64,000 bases of DNA from Streptomyces sp. H27-C3 (GTDB lineage: Bacteria; Actinomycetota; Actinomycetes; Streptomycetales; Streptomycetaceae). Numbering within the stretch: position 1 is the first letter of the stretch; each line of letters begins with the position of its first letter. Position numbers and translations under genes: made by a program. Below, in pieces: positions 33,543 to 41,827 of the stretch. Where the stretch lies: positions 1 through 64,000 of the forward strand of contig NZ_JASITA010000027.1 in assembly GCF_030063415.1 (NCBI RefSeq), given 5' to 3'. A model generated the notes under the pieces. That model did not search any database. It was given only the letters and a program-made list of their open reading frames with translations, and was not told where the DNA came from.

Positions 33543-33989
33543 ATGAATCCCGATATCCAGCGCGAACTGATACCTCGCGACGACACCCTCCAACTTATCG
33601 GAGCACTCGACGAGATGAGGGCCAAACTCGCTGGCTCCTCCGAACAGTGGCACCTGCTGGACGACACCGGTCACGTGCCCGCCTCGGCCTCATACGCCGA
33701 CCTGATCCAGCACTCCGAAATCGCACAGTCCCTCGCCCACGGCGTTGTCCAAATGGTCGGCGAGTTCGCCCGGACCCCGCACAGCACGAATCGAGCAGGC
33801 AGCACCGTCCTCACCCACCTCGCGACGGCCGCCACCATGTCGAGCTACGCAGCCCCGCACTTTGCCGACACTGCAGAAGCCGCTCTGGCCCTACCCCAGT
33901 CCCGCGACAATCAGTTCCTGGAAAACCGCATGGCCGTGCACCACGCCACAGCCCGTGCCTCTGCGGCGGTCGTCGGAATCGCTCCGTGA
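33543..33989 (+). CDS. Small helical protein, probably frameshifted
   Basis: ATG 33543 gives 148 residues as read: LIPRDDTLQLIGALDEMRAK, SYADLIQHSEIAQSLAHGVV and a helical end that stops at TGA after VVGIAP. In the next frame, from about 33977, coding continues smoothly as ESLRDAVKELHAHLDLHRFF to TAG at 34101, with the familiar Pro/Arg tail ending STRHR. Removing one G in 'cgtcggaatc' would join them into about 185 residues. This is either a real recent frameshift or a sequencing error. The family resembles the small helical protein at 36174. Confidence 0.65.
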   Translation: MNPDIQRELIPRDDTLQLIGALDEMRAKLAGSSEQWHLLDDTGHVPASASYADLIQHSEIAQSLAHGVVQMVGEFARTPHSTNRAGSTVLTHLATAATMSSYAAPHFADTAEAALALPQSRDNQFLENRMAVHHATARASAAVVGIAP

Positions 33990-34145
33990 CGCGGTCAAGG
34001 AACTCCACGCCCACCTCGACCTCCACCGCTTCTTCCCGACGTACACCCTCCAGGAAGCAGTAACGCCTCCGCCGCCAAGGCCGAGCACGCGCCACCGATA
34101 GCCCGCGCTAGTGCCGATGCCGGCGCCATACAGCCAAGGAGCACC

Positions 34146-34397
34146 CTGAACCGCCCCGCCCATTACAGCGACGCAGACTGGGCCGAGTACCAGCAGTGCC
34201 AAGCCGAACACGATGACCTGATGGATCAGGTCGCCGGCCGCGAAGCGCAGATGGAACACGGCCTGATCGACACGTACGACGAGTACGAATTCGACTTCTC
34301 CCCGCTACCACCGCCGCAGCAACCGCCGCAGCCTGCACGCCGGATACCGTCCCTGCGACGTACGCGTGCCCCGCATGGGAGCAACCGTGCCCGCTGA
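34146..34397 (+). CDS. Small acidic protein with proposed CTG start
   Basis: An 83-residue frame whose only placed start is CTG 34146, four bases after AGGAG (34137-34141); there is no ATG, GTG or TTG. The sequence NRPAHYSDADWAEYQQCQAE, DDLMDQVAGREAQMEHGL and IDTYDEYEFDFSPLP is clearly protein-like: acidic helices, then a Pro/Gln stretch and a basic tail ending SNRAR. It bridges the 33543 gene and the next one, whose start lies inside it. Too short and too unusual in start to be caught by standard gene finders. Confidence 0.55.
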   Translation: MNRPAHYSDADWAEYQQCQAEHDDLMDQVAGREAQMEHGLIDTYDEYEFDFSPLPPPQQPPQPARRIPSLRRTRAPHGSNRAR

Positions 34398-35340
34398 CCG
34401 TCAGGGCACCCCGTACGCCGTCCGCGCTGGTACGCGCGACATGCCGGGTGATGCTTCTCCGCTCGCTCCGCTCCCCGACCACCGCGATGTGCACACCTCT
34501 CGGTGGCAGGTGCTGTGGCAGCGTCACGCGCACCTCACCACACCCTTGCGGCAGCGCGGGCTGGAGTGCGACATCGAGTTCGGCCTCAGCGCCTACATCG
34601 TCCGCGTGTCGCTCCCCGACGACAGCTACCTGATCATCAGCCCGCCGCAGGAGCCTCCTTCGGACCGTCTGCCGGGGGACCCGGAGGGGTGGATCGTGAC
34701 CCGCCAGCACACCGAGCGCCATGAGCTGTTCGAGTTGATCTACGACTCGGTCCCCTCCACCGATCCCAGCGCCCCGGAGCGGCCCGAAGCACGCCACGGT
34801 GGCAGTGCCTCGCACCTGATCGAGGCCGTCGACCAGCGGCTCATCCAGCTCGGGCTGCTCGCCGTTCCTCCCTCGTCGGCCGGAGACCCGCTCGTGTCGG
34901 CAGCCAAGCAGCGCGGCGCTCACCAAGCCCAGCACGGTGCGGCCGGGAAGGAGCAACGCGGCGCCTACCTCTACGGCGACGCTCTCCTCGCTCTCACCGA
35001 CCGGCTCAACGGAACCGACTCGCATGTGGAGGCCGCCGAGCTGCTGCACCAGATCCTGGACCCGACGGACGGCCTGCTGGAGCGGCTCGGTGAATTCTTC
35101 GAAGCAGCCGGGGAGAAGGCAAAGGAAGCTGAGGAGGAGGACGGCTTCGATCTGTCGTACGACTTCGCGGACGCCGCTGCCGAGATCAGGAACCTCGGGG
35201 AGGTGCTGCACGTGGCCGAGGAACGGATGCGCTCCCTTACCGCACCCCCGCAGCCCCACCGGCCAGCAGCACTCTCGACCCACGCGCCAGCCCTGCCGCT
35301 TCTCGCCCTTCCTCCCGCCCGTCCACGGCACACACGCTGA
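34387..35340 (+). CDS. Hypothetical protein with helical C-terminal domain
   Basis: GTG 34387 has GGGAG six bases upstream; ATG 34366 is an alternative. The 317-residue protein has a beta-rich N-terminal domain (LECDIEFGLSAYIVRVSLPD, SYLIISPPQEPP, GWIVTRQHTERHELFELIYD). It also has a C-terminal helical domain with LHQILDPTDGLLERLGEFFE and DFADAAAEIRNLGEVLHVAE. The 'LLDxxxGxxxxLxExx' helical module recurs at 41824, 48482 and 49701. The tail ends ARPRHTR. Function unknown. Confidence 0.68.
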   Translation: MPADRQGTPYAVRAGTRDMPGDASPLAPLPDHRDVHTSRWQVLWQRHAHLTTPLRQRGLECDIEFGLSAYIVRVSLPDDSYLIISPPQEPPSDRLPGDPEGWIVTRQHTERHELFELIYDSVPSTDPSAPERPEARHGGSASHLIEAVDQRLIQLGLLAVPPSSAGDPLVSAAKQRGAHQAQHGAAGKEQRGAYLYGDALLALTDRLNGTDSHVEAAELLHQILDPTDGLLERLGEFFEAAGEKAKEAEEEDGFDLSYDFADAAAEIRNLGEVLHVAEERMRSLTAPPQPHRPAALSTHAPALPLLALPPARPRHTR

Positions 35341-35375
35341 TGCCGCATCCCAGCCTCGTCGCCCCCCAGGAGCCC

Positions 35376-36143
35376 ATGCCCACGCGACGCACCGACCTCT
35401 CCGCCTTCGCCGCCGGCCTCGCTGAGCGCCTGCCCGGCGCCTGGACCAGCACGTACCAGCGCCACGCGGAGTACAAGGATCAGTTCCCCACCACCAACCA
35501 GCTCTGGGATTCCGGCCACGTCGGCTACGTCGTCAGCACGTACGTTCTCGCGCACGACGCCGTTCTGCATGGCCCCGAGAACCAGCGGCTCTACGTCAGC
35601 GACAGGCCCCGGTTTCCGCGACAGTTCGTCGTCGCCCCGCTCGAACCCGACGACGATGACCTCAAGCCCCATCATTTCGACGAGGTCGAGGAACCCCACG
35701 GCATCGCCGTCGCCAACGACCCCGCGCGTGCCGCCGCTGACGTCATCCGCCGGGTACTGCCCCGATACGAGCAGGCTCTGCATGTGCTGTTCCGCTACGC
35801 GGTGGACCAACCCGAACCCCCGCACCGCCCCGCCCCGCCACAGGTCGCCCAGGTCCTCACCCTGACGATGTACGACGACGGAGCCCTGGGCGCTCCGTAC
35901 CAAAGCGTGCCGCCTGATGCCCGTACGACGCTGTACGACGCCGGCTTCAATTACCACCCGCACCAGGCAGCGTTCCTCCTGTCCGCCGAACTCGGCGAGA
36001 GCGTGCACGCACTCCGCGTCCAGGCCGTGGCCCAACAGCTCACCGCCAAGGGCATCGGCGTGAACCTCCGCCACTGCGCACCCCGTACCAGCCCCGGGCT
36101 TCCGCCTGCGCCACCGCAGACCGCCCGCGCGCACCACCGTTGA
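35376..36143 (+). CDS. LPGxW-family hypothetical protein
   Basis: ATG 35376 with CAGGAGC before it gives 255 residues. The core belongs to a window-specific family: DLSAFAAGLAERLPGAWTST, LWDSGHVGYVVSTYVLAHDA, FVVAPLEPDDDD and GIAVANDPARAAADVIRRVL. Relatives lie at 37928, 40160 and 46949. A second beta-rich region (VLTLTMYDDGALGAPYQSVP) is followed by LRVQAVAQQLTAKGIGVNLR. The tail PPAPPQTARAHHR fits the recurrent basic ending. No described family was recognised; the repeat set may be undescribed. Confidence 0.7.
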   Translation: MPTRRTDLSAFAAGLAERLPGAWTSTYQRHAEYKDQFPTTNQLWDSGHVGYVVSTYVLAHDAVLHGPENQRLYVSDRPRFPRQFVVAPLEPDDDDLKPHHFDEVEEPHGIAVANDPARAAADVIRRVLPRYEQALHVLFRYAVDQPEPPHRPAPPQVAQVLTLTMYDDGALGAPYQSVPPDARTTLYDAGFNYHPHQAAFLLSAELGESVHALRVQAVAQQLTAKGIGVNLRHCAPRTSPGLPPAPPQTARAHHR

Positions 36144-36173
36144 TCCAGACCGCACGTGCCCCACGGAGTTCCC

Positions 36174-36737
36174 CTGCTTTCCGAATACGACGCCATGAGC
36201 CAGCTGCGCGGCGTGGCCGAGCGCCTCCACCGGGCGGCCGACGAGATGCCGCTCACCGGCATATCGCAGTTCCCCCGCGACAACCTCGACGAACTGGACG
36301 AAAGCGCCCGCGAGATCGCCGGACTGTTCATCCACATCGCGACCGCCGCCGCGTACGCCGACCGTGAGACGACCGGCCGCCCAGCACAGACGGACGAGGC
36401 AACTCAGCGCCGGGTCACCGCACTGACGCGCGTCATGGGCACGGTGGGACGAGCCCTCGCCGACCTCGGTGAAGCCGTCGCCCACGCCGGCGGCCTGCAC
36501 CAGGTTGCCCGCCTGCCCCGCTCTTCGGAACGCGCCAAAACCGAGCGTTCCCTGCGCACCGCACTCGACGACCGGCTCGACAGCGCCCGCCGTCACCTCC
36601 ACGAGGCGGGCCGCCAGCTCTACGCCGACGCCGAACGGCTCACCCCGCCGCGCACCCCCCGCAGCGCCCAAGCTCCGTCCTCTGGACTTGTAGCCCCACG
36701 GCCCGCCACGCCGACGGCCACCCCCCGCACTCACTGA
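36174..36737 (+). CDS. Small helical protein with proposed CTG start
   Basis: CTG 36174 lies five bases after GGAG (36165-36168) and is preferred; GTG 36156 and ATG 36195 are in frame but lack placed sites. The 187-residue product is helical: MSQLRGVAERLHRAADEMPL, LDESAREIAGLFIHIATAAA, RVTALTRVMGTVGRALADLG and ALDDRLDSARRHLHEAGRQL. It ends in a Pro/Ala/Thr tail closing in TPRTH. It resembles the frameshifted gene at 33543 and may be its paralog. Function unknown. Confidence 0.6.
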   Translation: MLSEYDAMSQLRGVAERLHRAADEMPLTGISQFPRDNLDELDESAREIAGLFIHIATAAAYADRETTGRPAQTDEATQRRVTALTRVMGTVGRALADLGEAVAHAGGLHQVARLPRSSERAKTERSLRTALDDRLDSARRHLHEAGRQLYADAERLTPPRTPRSAQAPSSGLVAPRPATPTATPRTH

Positions 36738-36766
36738 TCACCGACCTGAAGAACTCTGGAGCCCCC

Positions 36767-37825
36767 ATCCGTACTGCCCGTCGCACCCTGCCGCTGCTCG
36801 GCTCCGCCGTCGCTCTCGCCCTGGCTCTGACCAGCTGCGCCAACGACAGCGACAGCCAGGGCAACGAGAAGGCCACCAGCGCCCGCACCGCGCCGAACCC
36901 GACGCCCGCCCTCAGTACCACCCAGGCCCGGGACGTCATCACCCACTACGCAAAGATCAACAACGAGGCCAACGCCACACGCGACCGCGCCCTGCTCGAC
37001 ACTGCCGAGGACGGCCCGCTGTACGCGATGTCCGTCTCGGACTACACCGAGACCGAGGGCCTGCCCAAGGCTGACCGCAAGCCGTACAAGCCGTGGTCCT
37101 ACGACACCGCGAGCGCCAAGCTGTACATCCCGCGGCTGACCCCGGGACAGGACCGCTGGTTCGCTGCCGCACTCTCGGACCAGAAGGGCAAGGCACCCTC
37201 GCGCCTGGCCGTGTTCGCCGAACGACCCCAGCACAAGCGCTGGGAGCTGGTCTCCGTCGTCGACCCTGAAAGCAAGAAGCTGCCCGACGTCGCCCTCGAC
37301 CAGGACGGCTACGCAACGGCCGTCGCCGCCAACGGCAACAAACAGCTGGCAGCCGGCGCTGACCTTCTGCGGTCCGCGGTCCTCGACAACTTCGCCACCG
37401 GCGGCATGAATACCGGCACGAAGGTCTTCGAGCCGACCGTGGCGAGCAAGCAGCAGATCGAGGTCCACGACAAGACCGGCACCCGGTACGGAGACCAGGG
37501 CACCACCGTCTTCGCCGGTGCCGCCAACCGCTACAAGGACGCCTACGCGCTCAAAACGAGCGACGGCGGCGCCCTGATCCTCTTCTCCCACACGCACACC
37601 CAGACCGACGCCGTCGCGCACTCCGGCCTCCAGATCAACCCCGGCAAGGACGACCGGGCCTGGCTCCACGGCGTGCCGCGCAGCTCCATCCAGTACACGT
37701 TCGTGTGCAACGACGCCGCCACCGTCCCCGCGAAGGCCGCCCCGTCCCGGCTGATCGGCTACAGCTGCGCGCGCACCGACGCCTCCGGCCCGCCGGTCGC
37801 TTCCGGATGGTCGGACCGCGCGTAG
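36767..37825 (+). CDS. Secreted lipoprotein with proposed ATC start
   Basis: The frame has no ATG, GTG or TTG before residue 87, yet a complete lipoprotein signal begins at ATC 36767, five bases after GGAG (36758-36761): RTARRTLPLLG, a hydrophobic run and lipobox LTSC with Cys23. About 350 residues follow, including ARDVITHYAKINNEANATRD, PLYAMSVSDYTETEGLPKAD, RFAVFAERP-type strands and QDGYATAVAANGNKQL. It would be anchored on the cell surface. Starting at ATG 37028 would lose the export signal, so the ATC start is the better reading. Confidence 0.7.
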   Translation: MRTARRTLPLLGSAVALALALTSCANDSDSQGNEKATSARTAPNPTPALSTTQARDVITHYAKINNEANATRDRALLDTAEDGPLYAMSVSDYTETEGLPKADRKPYKPWSYDTASAKLYIPRLTPGQDRWFAAALSDQKGKAPSRLAVFAERPQHKRWELVSVVDPESKKLPDVALDQDGYATAVAANGNKQLAAGADLLRSAVLDNFATGGMNTGTKVFEPTVASKQQIEVHDKTGTRYGDQGTTVFAGAANRYKDAYALKTSDGGALILFSHTHTQTDAVAHSGLQINPGKDDRAWLHGVPRSSIQYTFVCNDAATVPAKAAPSRLIGYSCARTDASGPPVASGWSDRA

Positions 37826-37870
37826 GCCATCCCCTCACCCCAGGGCCGAATCGGGCCCGGCTTCCCCCAA

Positions 37871-37909
37871 CCGTCCGGGGCCCCGCCCGCTGGTCCGGGC
37901 CCCGGACGG
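37871..37909 (+). terminator. Perfect 13-bp hairpin between train genes
   Basis: CCGTCCGGGGCCC (37871-37883) and GGGCCCCGGACGG (37897-37909) flank a 13-base loop, starting 46 bases after the lipoprotein stop and ending 18 bases before the next gene. It may terminate or attenuate the train. Confidence 0.65.
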
Positions 37910-37927
37910 CAGCCCACGGAGATGCCC

Positions 37928-38674
37928 TTGCCCCACCACGACCTCACCGCATTCGTCCAGGCCGTCGGCGCCCGGCTGCCCGGCCGCTGGCAGGCCGACG
38001 CCCACCCCACGTCACTGGCAGAAGACCCGGCCAGCGACCACATCTGGGACTCCGGCCCCCTCGCCTACACCGCGCACCGCAGCTCCCCGGCCCACCGGTC
38101 GGTCCTCACTTCGGCCAGCGGAATCCAGCTGTACGTCGCTGAACACCCCTCCCGAAGAGACCAGTTCGTCGTGGCGCCGATGCTCCCCGCAGGGACCAGC
38201 CACGACCACACTGTCGGGGTCGCCGTCCCGAAGGCCGTCACGGTTCCCGCCGATCCGGTGCGCGCCGCCGCTCTGGTCCGCCGCCGTCAGCTGTTCGACT
38301 ACCGCGTCGCGTCGATGATGGCGCAGAGCAGAGCTGGCGCCGGACCGCACCTGCCCGTCGACATCACCCTCGGCACCGACGGCAGGCCCCGCGTGACCAC
38401 GGTCTACGCGCGCGCCCTGTACGAACTCCTGGGGAGAGAAGGCTTCCTCCTCGACCCCGCGTCCGGCGAGTGCTACCTGCCCGAGACCGTCGAGGACAGC
38501 ATTCCCCGAACCCGCCAGGCCGCGCAGCGGCTGGCCGACATCGGTTTCAGCCCCACGTTTCCGGAAGGCGACAACAACGCTGCCTCCGCCAGCGGAACGC
38601 AGGGCTTCTCTTCCTCCGCTCCGGCCGGCCCGCCTCCGCTCACTCCGGCCCGCACGCGCCGTGCATCGCGCTGA
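37928..38674 (+). CDS. LPGxW-family hypothetical protein
   Basis: TTG 37928 lies six bases after GGAG and is preferred over ATG 37922, which abuts the site. The 248-residue product shares the LPGxW core: DLTAFVQAVGARLPGRWQAD, HIWDSGPLAYTAHRSSPAHR, SGIQLYVAEHPSRRDQFVVA and DPVRAAALVRRR. It then has VTTVYARALYELLGREGFLL and TVEDSIPRTRQAAQRLADIG, the C-terminal half also seen in its relatives. The tail ends TPARTRRASR. It follows a strong hairpin that may set its own transcription level. Confidence 0.7.
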   Translation: MPHHDLTAFVQAVGARLPGRWQADAHPTSLAEDPASDHIWDSGPLAYTAHRSSPAHRSVLTSASGIQLYVAEHPSRRDQFVVAPMLPAGTSHDHTVGVAVPKAVTVPADPVRAAALVRRRQLFDYRVASMMAQSRAGAGPHLPVDITLGTDGRPRVTTVYARALYELLGREGFLLDPASGECYLPETVEDSIPRTRQAAQRLADIGFSPTFPEGDNNAASASGTQGFSSSAPAGPPPLTPARTRRASR

Positions 38675-38713
38675 CCGACTCCGAACGCCAACATCCCGAC
38701 TGTGGAGACCTCT

Positions 38714-39301
38714 CTGTCCACTCGATCCTTCATCGCCCGCCCCACCCACCCCCTGCACTACAGCGGTATCCAAGTCCGCCTCGACGGAGTACCCAGCCAC
38801 CATCTCCCCTTGCTCCTGACCGCGTACCAGCACAAGTTCGGGCGCGACCTAGAGGCCATGTCCTGCCACCTTGTCGACAATGTCGCCATCGGCTGGGACC
38901 AGCTGGGAACCGATCTCCTCGACGACGCCCCGCCCGCGCTCATAGCCGCGCTGACCGGCGGTGAGCAGTGGCCCAGCCGCACGCTGAACCTGATCACCCC
39001 GAACGGGGCCCCACCGGTGCGCATGACGGTCACCGAATACACCGCTGACGCCCAGGACATGCAGTGGGGCTACATCCTGCACAGGGAAGGCATCGAAGTG
39101 GTCAGCCTGCTCCACGAAGACCTCGGCCCGCTCGTGGACTGGTCCACCGACCCTCGCACCGTCTTCAGCGACGACCCGGAGCACTGGTCCTCCCTCGAGC
39201 CCGCACCGGTCATCCAGGCCGTCCGCAGCGCGGCGCCCCAGAACGCACCTGTCGCGGTCCCCGCGACGGCCAGCCCTCAGCGCACCGCCGCGCACCGCTA
39301 G
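38714..39301 (+). CDS. Hypothetical protein with proposed CTG start
   Basis: CTG 38714 lies six bases after GGAG (38704-38707); GTG 38702 overlaps that site and is less likely. The 195-residue protein is beta-rich with aromatic strands: HYSGIQVRLDGVPSHHLPLL, LVDNVAIGWDQLGTDLLDDA, VRMTVTEYTADAQDMQWGYI and EGIEVVSLLHEDLGPLVDWS. The last two strands recall DUF317 half-repeats. The tail ends SPQRTAAHR. It lies 39 bases after its neighbour in the same train. No family was recognised. Confidence 0.6.
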   Translation: MSTRSFIARPTHPLHYSGIQVRLDGVPSHHLPLLLTAYQHKFGRDLEAMSCHLVDNVAIGWDQLGTDLLDDAPPALIAALTGGEQWPSRTLNLITPNGAPPVRMTVTEYTADAQDMQWGYILHREGIEVVSLLHEDLGPLVDWSTDPRTVFSDDPEHWSSLEPAPVIQAVRSAAPQNAPVAVPATASPQRTAAHR

Positions 39302-39327
39302 TCGCCCCTTCGTCTCCGGAGACTCCT

Positions 39328-40143
39328 CTGCCCCCGCACGCCACGCCCCTGATCACCGTCATCATCGCCAGCCGCCTGCGGGAGGACCGGCTCGGCTACC
39401 TGAGCGCCATGCACGCCAGCCTCACCCGGCAGTCCGTGCCCTGGGAGGCGATCATCTCGCTCGACGGGGTCTCTCCCGACCGCCTGCCCGCCCCGCTCGC
39501 ACTGGACTCTCGCGTCCGCACCCTCGTCCTGCCTCGCCCGGTCGGCGCCGCATGCGCCCGAAACCTCGCCCTCCCACTGGTCCGCACCCCGTACTGCAAC
39601 TGGGCTGACGACGACGATGAGTTCACCGACGACGCCATGTCCGTGCGGCTGAACACCCTGGAATCGGCGGGGGTTGGCTGGTGTGCCGGATGGAGTGAGG
39701 ACCGGTACTCCGACGGTACGAGCCGACTTTGGCGGTGCCCCACGCCGCCAGGCCGGCACGAGGCCGGCGACGTATGGACGTACTGGAAGTCCCCGGCGGA
39801 CACCATCCCAATCGGGCCGACCACGATCCTCGCCCGCACCGACCTCGTACGCGCCGCCCCAATGGGCGGCCTCGTCCAGGGCGAGGACTACTGCACGGCT
39901 GTCGGCATATCGAATCTCGCACCCGGGATCCTGCTGCCCACCCCCGTGTACAGATACCGAAAGCACGCAGGCCAGCTCACGGCCCAGCCCGGATACGACC
40001 TGCTGGAGACGGCGGCCCGCGAACACGCCTGGCAGTACGGCCGCAGCCTGCGCTCGCTCCTCCGCGACCACCAGCCGACGCCCGCGCTCAGTGTCCGGCC
40101 GCCGGAACTTGCCGCAGGGCCGCCCGCTCGCGCGCGCCTCTGA
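39328..40143 (+). CDS. Family 2 glycosyltransferase with proposed CTG start
   Basis: CTG 39328 lies six bases after GGAG (39318-39321) and directly precedes the Rossmann start PLITVIIASRLREDRLGYLS. The 271-residue product has the GT2 landmarks: SLDGVSPDRLP, VGAACARNLAL and NWADDDDEFTDD, supplying the DxD metal/nucleotide site, then GPTTILARTDLVRAAPMGGL and GEDYC. It probably transfers a sugar from a nucleotide sugar, perhaps onto a surface glycan or protein. The tail is Pro/Ala/Arg-rich. Sitting inside the transfer train is unusual for a GT2. Confidence 0.75.
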   Translation: MPPHATPLITVIIASRLREDRLGYLSAMHASLTRQSVPWEAIISLDGVSPDRLPAPLALDSRVRTLVLPRPVGAACARNLALPLVRTPYCNWADDDDEFTDDAMSVRLNTLESAGVGWCAGWSEDRYSDGTSRLWRCPTPPGRHEAGDVWTYWKSPADTIPIGPTTILARTDLVRAAPMGGLVQGEDYCTAVGISNLAPGILLPTPVYRYRKHAGQLTAQPGYDLLETAAREHAWQYGRSLRSLLRDHQPTPALSVRPPELAAGPPARARL

Positions 40144-40159
40144 CCTCGGGACTACCCAC

Positions 40160-41350
40160 ATGACCAACCCGCCCACCGCGGAAATCATCCTCTCGACCAG
40201 CCACACCCACAGCCTCGTCGCCATCGCTGCCGGCGAGGAGTTCCTCCAGGCCCGTGACGCCCTGCAGGAAGCCGGGTTCAGCCGCCTGCCCGGCGGCGCC
40301 TTCGCCGCCCCGCTGAGCGAGGCACAGGCAGCCCGCGACACCGCCAGCACTCTGGTGCACCGCGCGCACGAACACGGCGCGAGCATCACCACCAGCAGCC
40401 GCCCCTACCTCGGCGACACCGGCCAGGAGATCGCCGCCCGACTGCCCGGCACCTGGAGCGCCAAGGTGGAGATCTATCCCCGCAAGCACTGGCAGGAGGA
40501 CATCGTCGGCTCGCTGTGGGACAGCGGAGACCTCCTCCAGGCAATGCTCGACGACCACATTCCGTGCGCTGTCGTGCTGAACAACCACGCCGGCACCGAG
40601 CTGCTGCTGATCGACCGTCCCGGGCACGCCAGCGGCTACCTGGTGGGCGCCTTCGCCACCGAGGACTACGACGACAACTGGGACGAGCCGAACGCTCCGC
40701 GCAGCATCGCGCTGCCCGCTGCGACGGACCTCGCCGCTCGCGCTGTCGCCCACACCTTCCTGCCCGCCTACCGCAGGGCCCTGCACCACCGGCGGCTCGA
40801 CACCGTCATGACCGCACTGGACCGGATCCGTCCGGAGCACGAGACGCTGCAGGCGGTCAAGGAGTCCGGCCGGATCAGCGACGGCGTGCCGCTCGCCAAC
40901 TCGCGGCTGCTGCCGGAGATGGAGCGTGCATTCGCCGACCACGCCTGGCTCTCCTTCCGTGACGTCCTGCAGCACGCCCCGCTCCTGCTCAGCCGGTGTC
41001 GGCCCACCGCGAGTCCTTGGCCCCAGGACGCTGCCGCGATGGCCCGGCTGCGCGACGCACTCGCCGGCAGCCAGGACGCGTGGGCGGATTTCAATGGCCT
41101 GCGCGCGGAGCTGTACTCCATCCCCGCGGTCCTGCCGGCCCACGAGTGGAGTCAGGTGCGCAGCACGCTCGGCGCCGCCGTCCTACCCGCGATCGAGACC
41201 TGGCTCGCGGACAGCGAGGCGTTCGAGCGCCAGGCCCGCGCCGCCGTCCCCGGCGGGCAGGTGGCCCTGTCCGCGCCCAGCCCCCGTCTGCTCACCACCC
41301 GCCCGGCCCAGCCCCCTGCGTCCCGGCCAGCGGCGAACGCACACCTGTAA
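40160..41350 (+). CDS. LPGxW-family protein fused to an N-terminal domain
   Basis: ATG 40160 gives 396 residues. Residues 1-85 (EIILSTSHTHSLVAIAAGEE, ALQEAGFSRLPGGAFAAPLS) match the small alpha/beta module also present at 41375, 46245 and 47766. Residues 90-210 carry the LPGxW core (IAARLPGTWSAKVEIYPRKH, LWDSGDLLQAMLDDHIPCAV, LLLIDRPGHASGYLVGAFAT). The remainder is helical (ALDRIRPEHETLQAVKESGR, AMARLRDALAGSQDAWADFN). The tail is TTRPAQPPASRPAANAHL. It links two window families in one chain, implying they work together. Confidence 0.7.
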   Translation: MTNPPTAEIILSTSHTHSLVAIAAGEEFLQARDALQEAGFSRLPGGAFAAPLSEAQAARDTASTLVHRAHEHGASITTSSRPYLGDTGQEIAARLPGTWSAKVEIYPRKHWQEDIVGSLWDSGDLLQAMLDDHIPCAVVLNNHAGTELLLIDRPGHASGYLVGAFATEDYDDNWDEPNAPRSIALPAATDLAARAVAHTFLPAYRRALHHRRLDTVMTALDRIRPEHETLQAVKESGRISDGVPLANSRLLPEMERAFADHAWLSFRDVLQHAPLLLSRCRPTASPWPQDAAAMARLRDALAGSQDAWADFNGLRAELYSIPAVLPAHEWSQVRSTLGAAVLPAIETWLADSEAFERQARAAVPGGQVALSAPSPRLLTTRPAQPPASRPAANAHL

Positions 41351-41374
41351 ATGCCGTAGAGAAGAGGACTTCCC

Positions 41375-41827
41375 CTGTCTGACCAATTCCGCTTCGGTAC
41401 CCACCCCGACCTGGGCTTCGTCGCCGCCGCCTCCCCAGAGTTGCCCCAGCACCTGGCCGAATGGTTCCTGACCCGCGAGCAGTTCGAGCCCGTCCCCACC
41501 ACACCCGGGCTGTACCGGCTCAGTGAACCCGAGCGCGATGGCCACCGTCGCACACGCCAGGCCGTAACTGACCTTCGTCGTCGGGGATATGCAGTGCACG
41601 CCGACATCGTCCTTGATCCCGCAGTCTCGCCCGGCCCGCCGCGTCCGGCTCTGCCGAATGGGCTTTTGGAGCGCCGCAGCCGCCTCGCCCAAGCTGCTGC
41701 CGGCCGGACGACGCAGCGCGGTACGCCGCCCACCACCTCGCCGCCTTCGGCCCGGCCGATCCCGCCGAAGCCCTCCTACGCGCCGACCGTCCACCTGACG
41801 GCCTCGGGTGCCGGGCGGTCCCGGTGA
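41375..41827 (+). CDS. Small alpha/beta module protein with proposed CTG start
   Basis: CTG 41375 follows AGAGGA (41363-41368) by six bases; ATG/GTG/TTG are absent until 41441, which would remove the first strand. The 150-residue product shows the module FGTHPDLGFVAAASPELPQH, LTREQFEPVPTTPGLYRLSE and VTDLRRRGYAVHADIVLDPA, related to 46245, 47766 and the N-terminus of 40160. A Pro/Ala stretch ends GAGRSR. The stop overlaps the next start (GTGA). Function unknown. Confidence 0.62.
   Translation: MSDQFRFGTHPDLGFVAAASPELPQHLAEWFLTREQFEPVPTTPGLYRLSEPERDGHRRTRQAVTDLRRRGYAVHADIVLDPAVSPGPPRPALPNGLLERRSRLAQAAAGRTTQRGTPPTTSPPSARPIPPKPSYAPTVHLTASGAGRSR

Noticed and set aside
34971..36734. 587-residue minus-strand open frame
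   Set aside because: It is antisense to three plus-strand genes with family-level similarity to others in the window.
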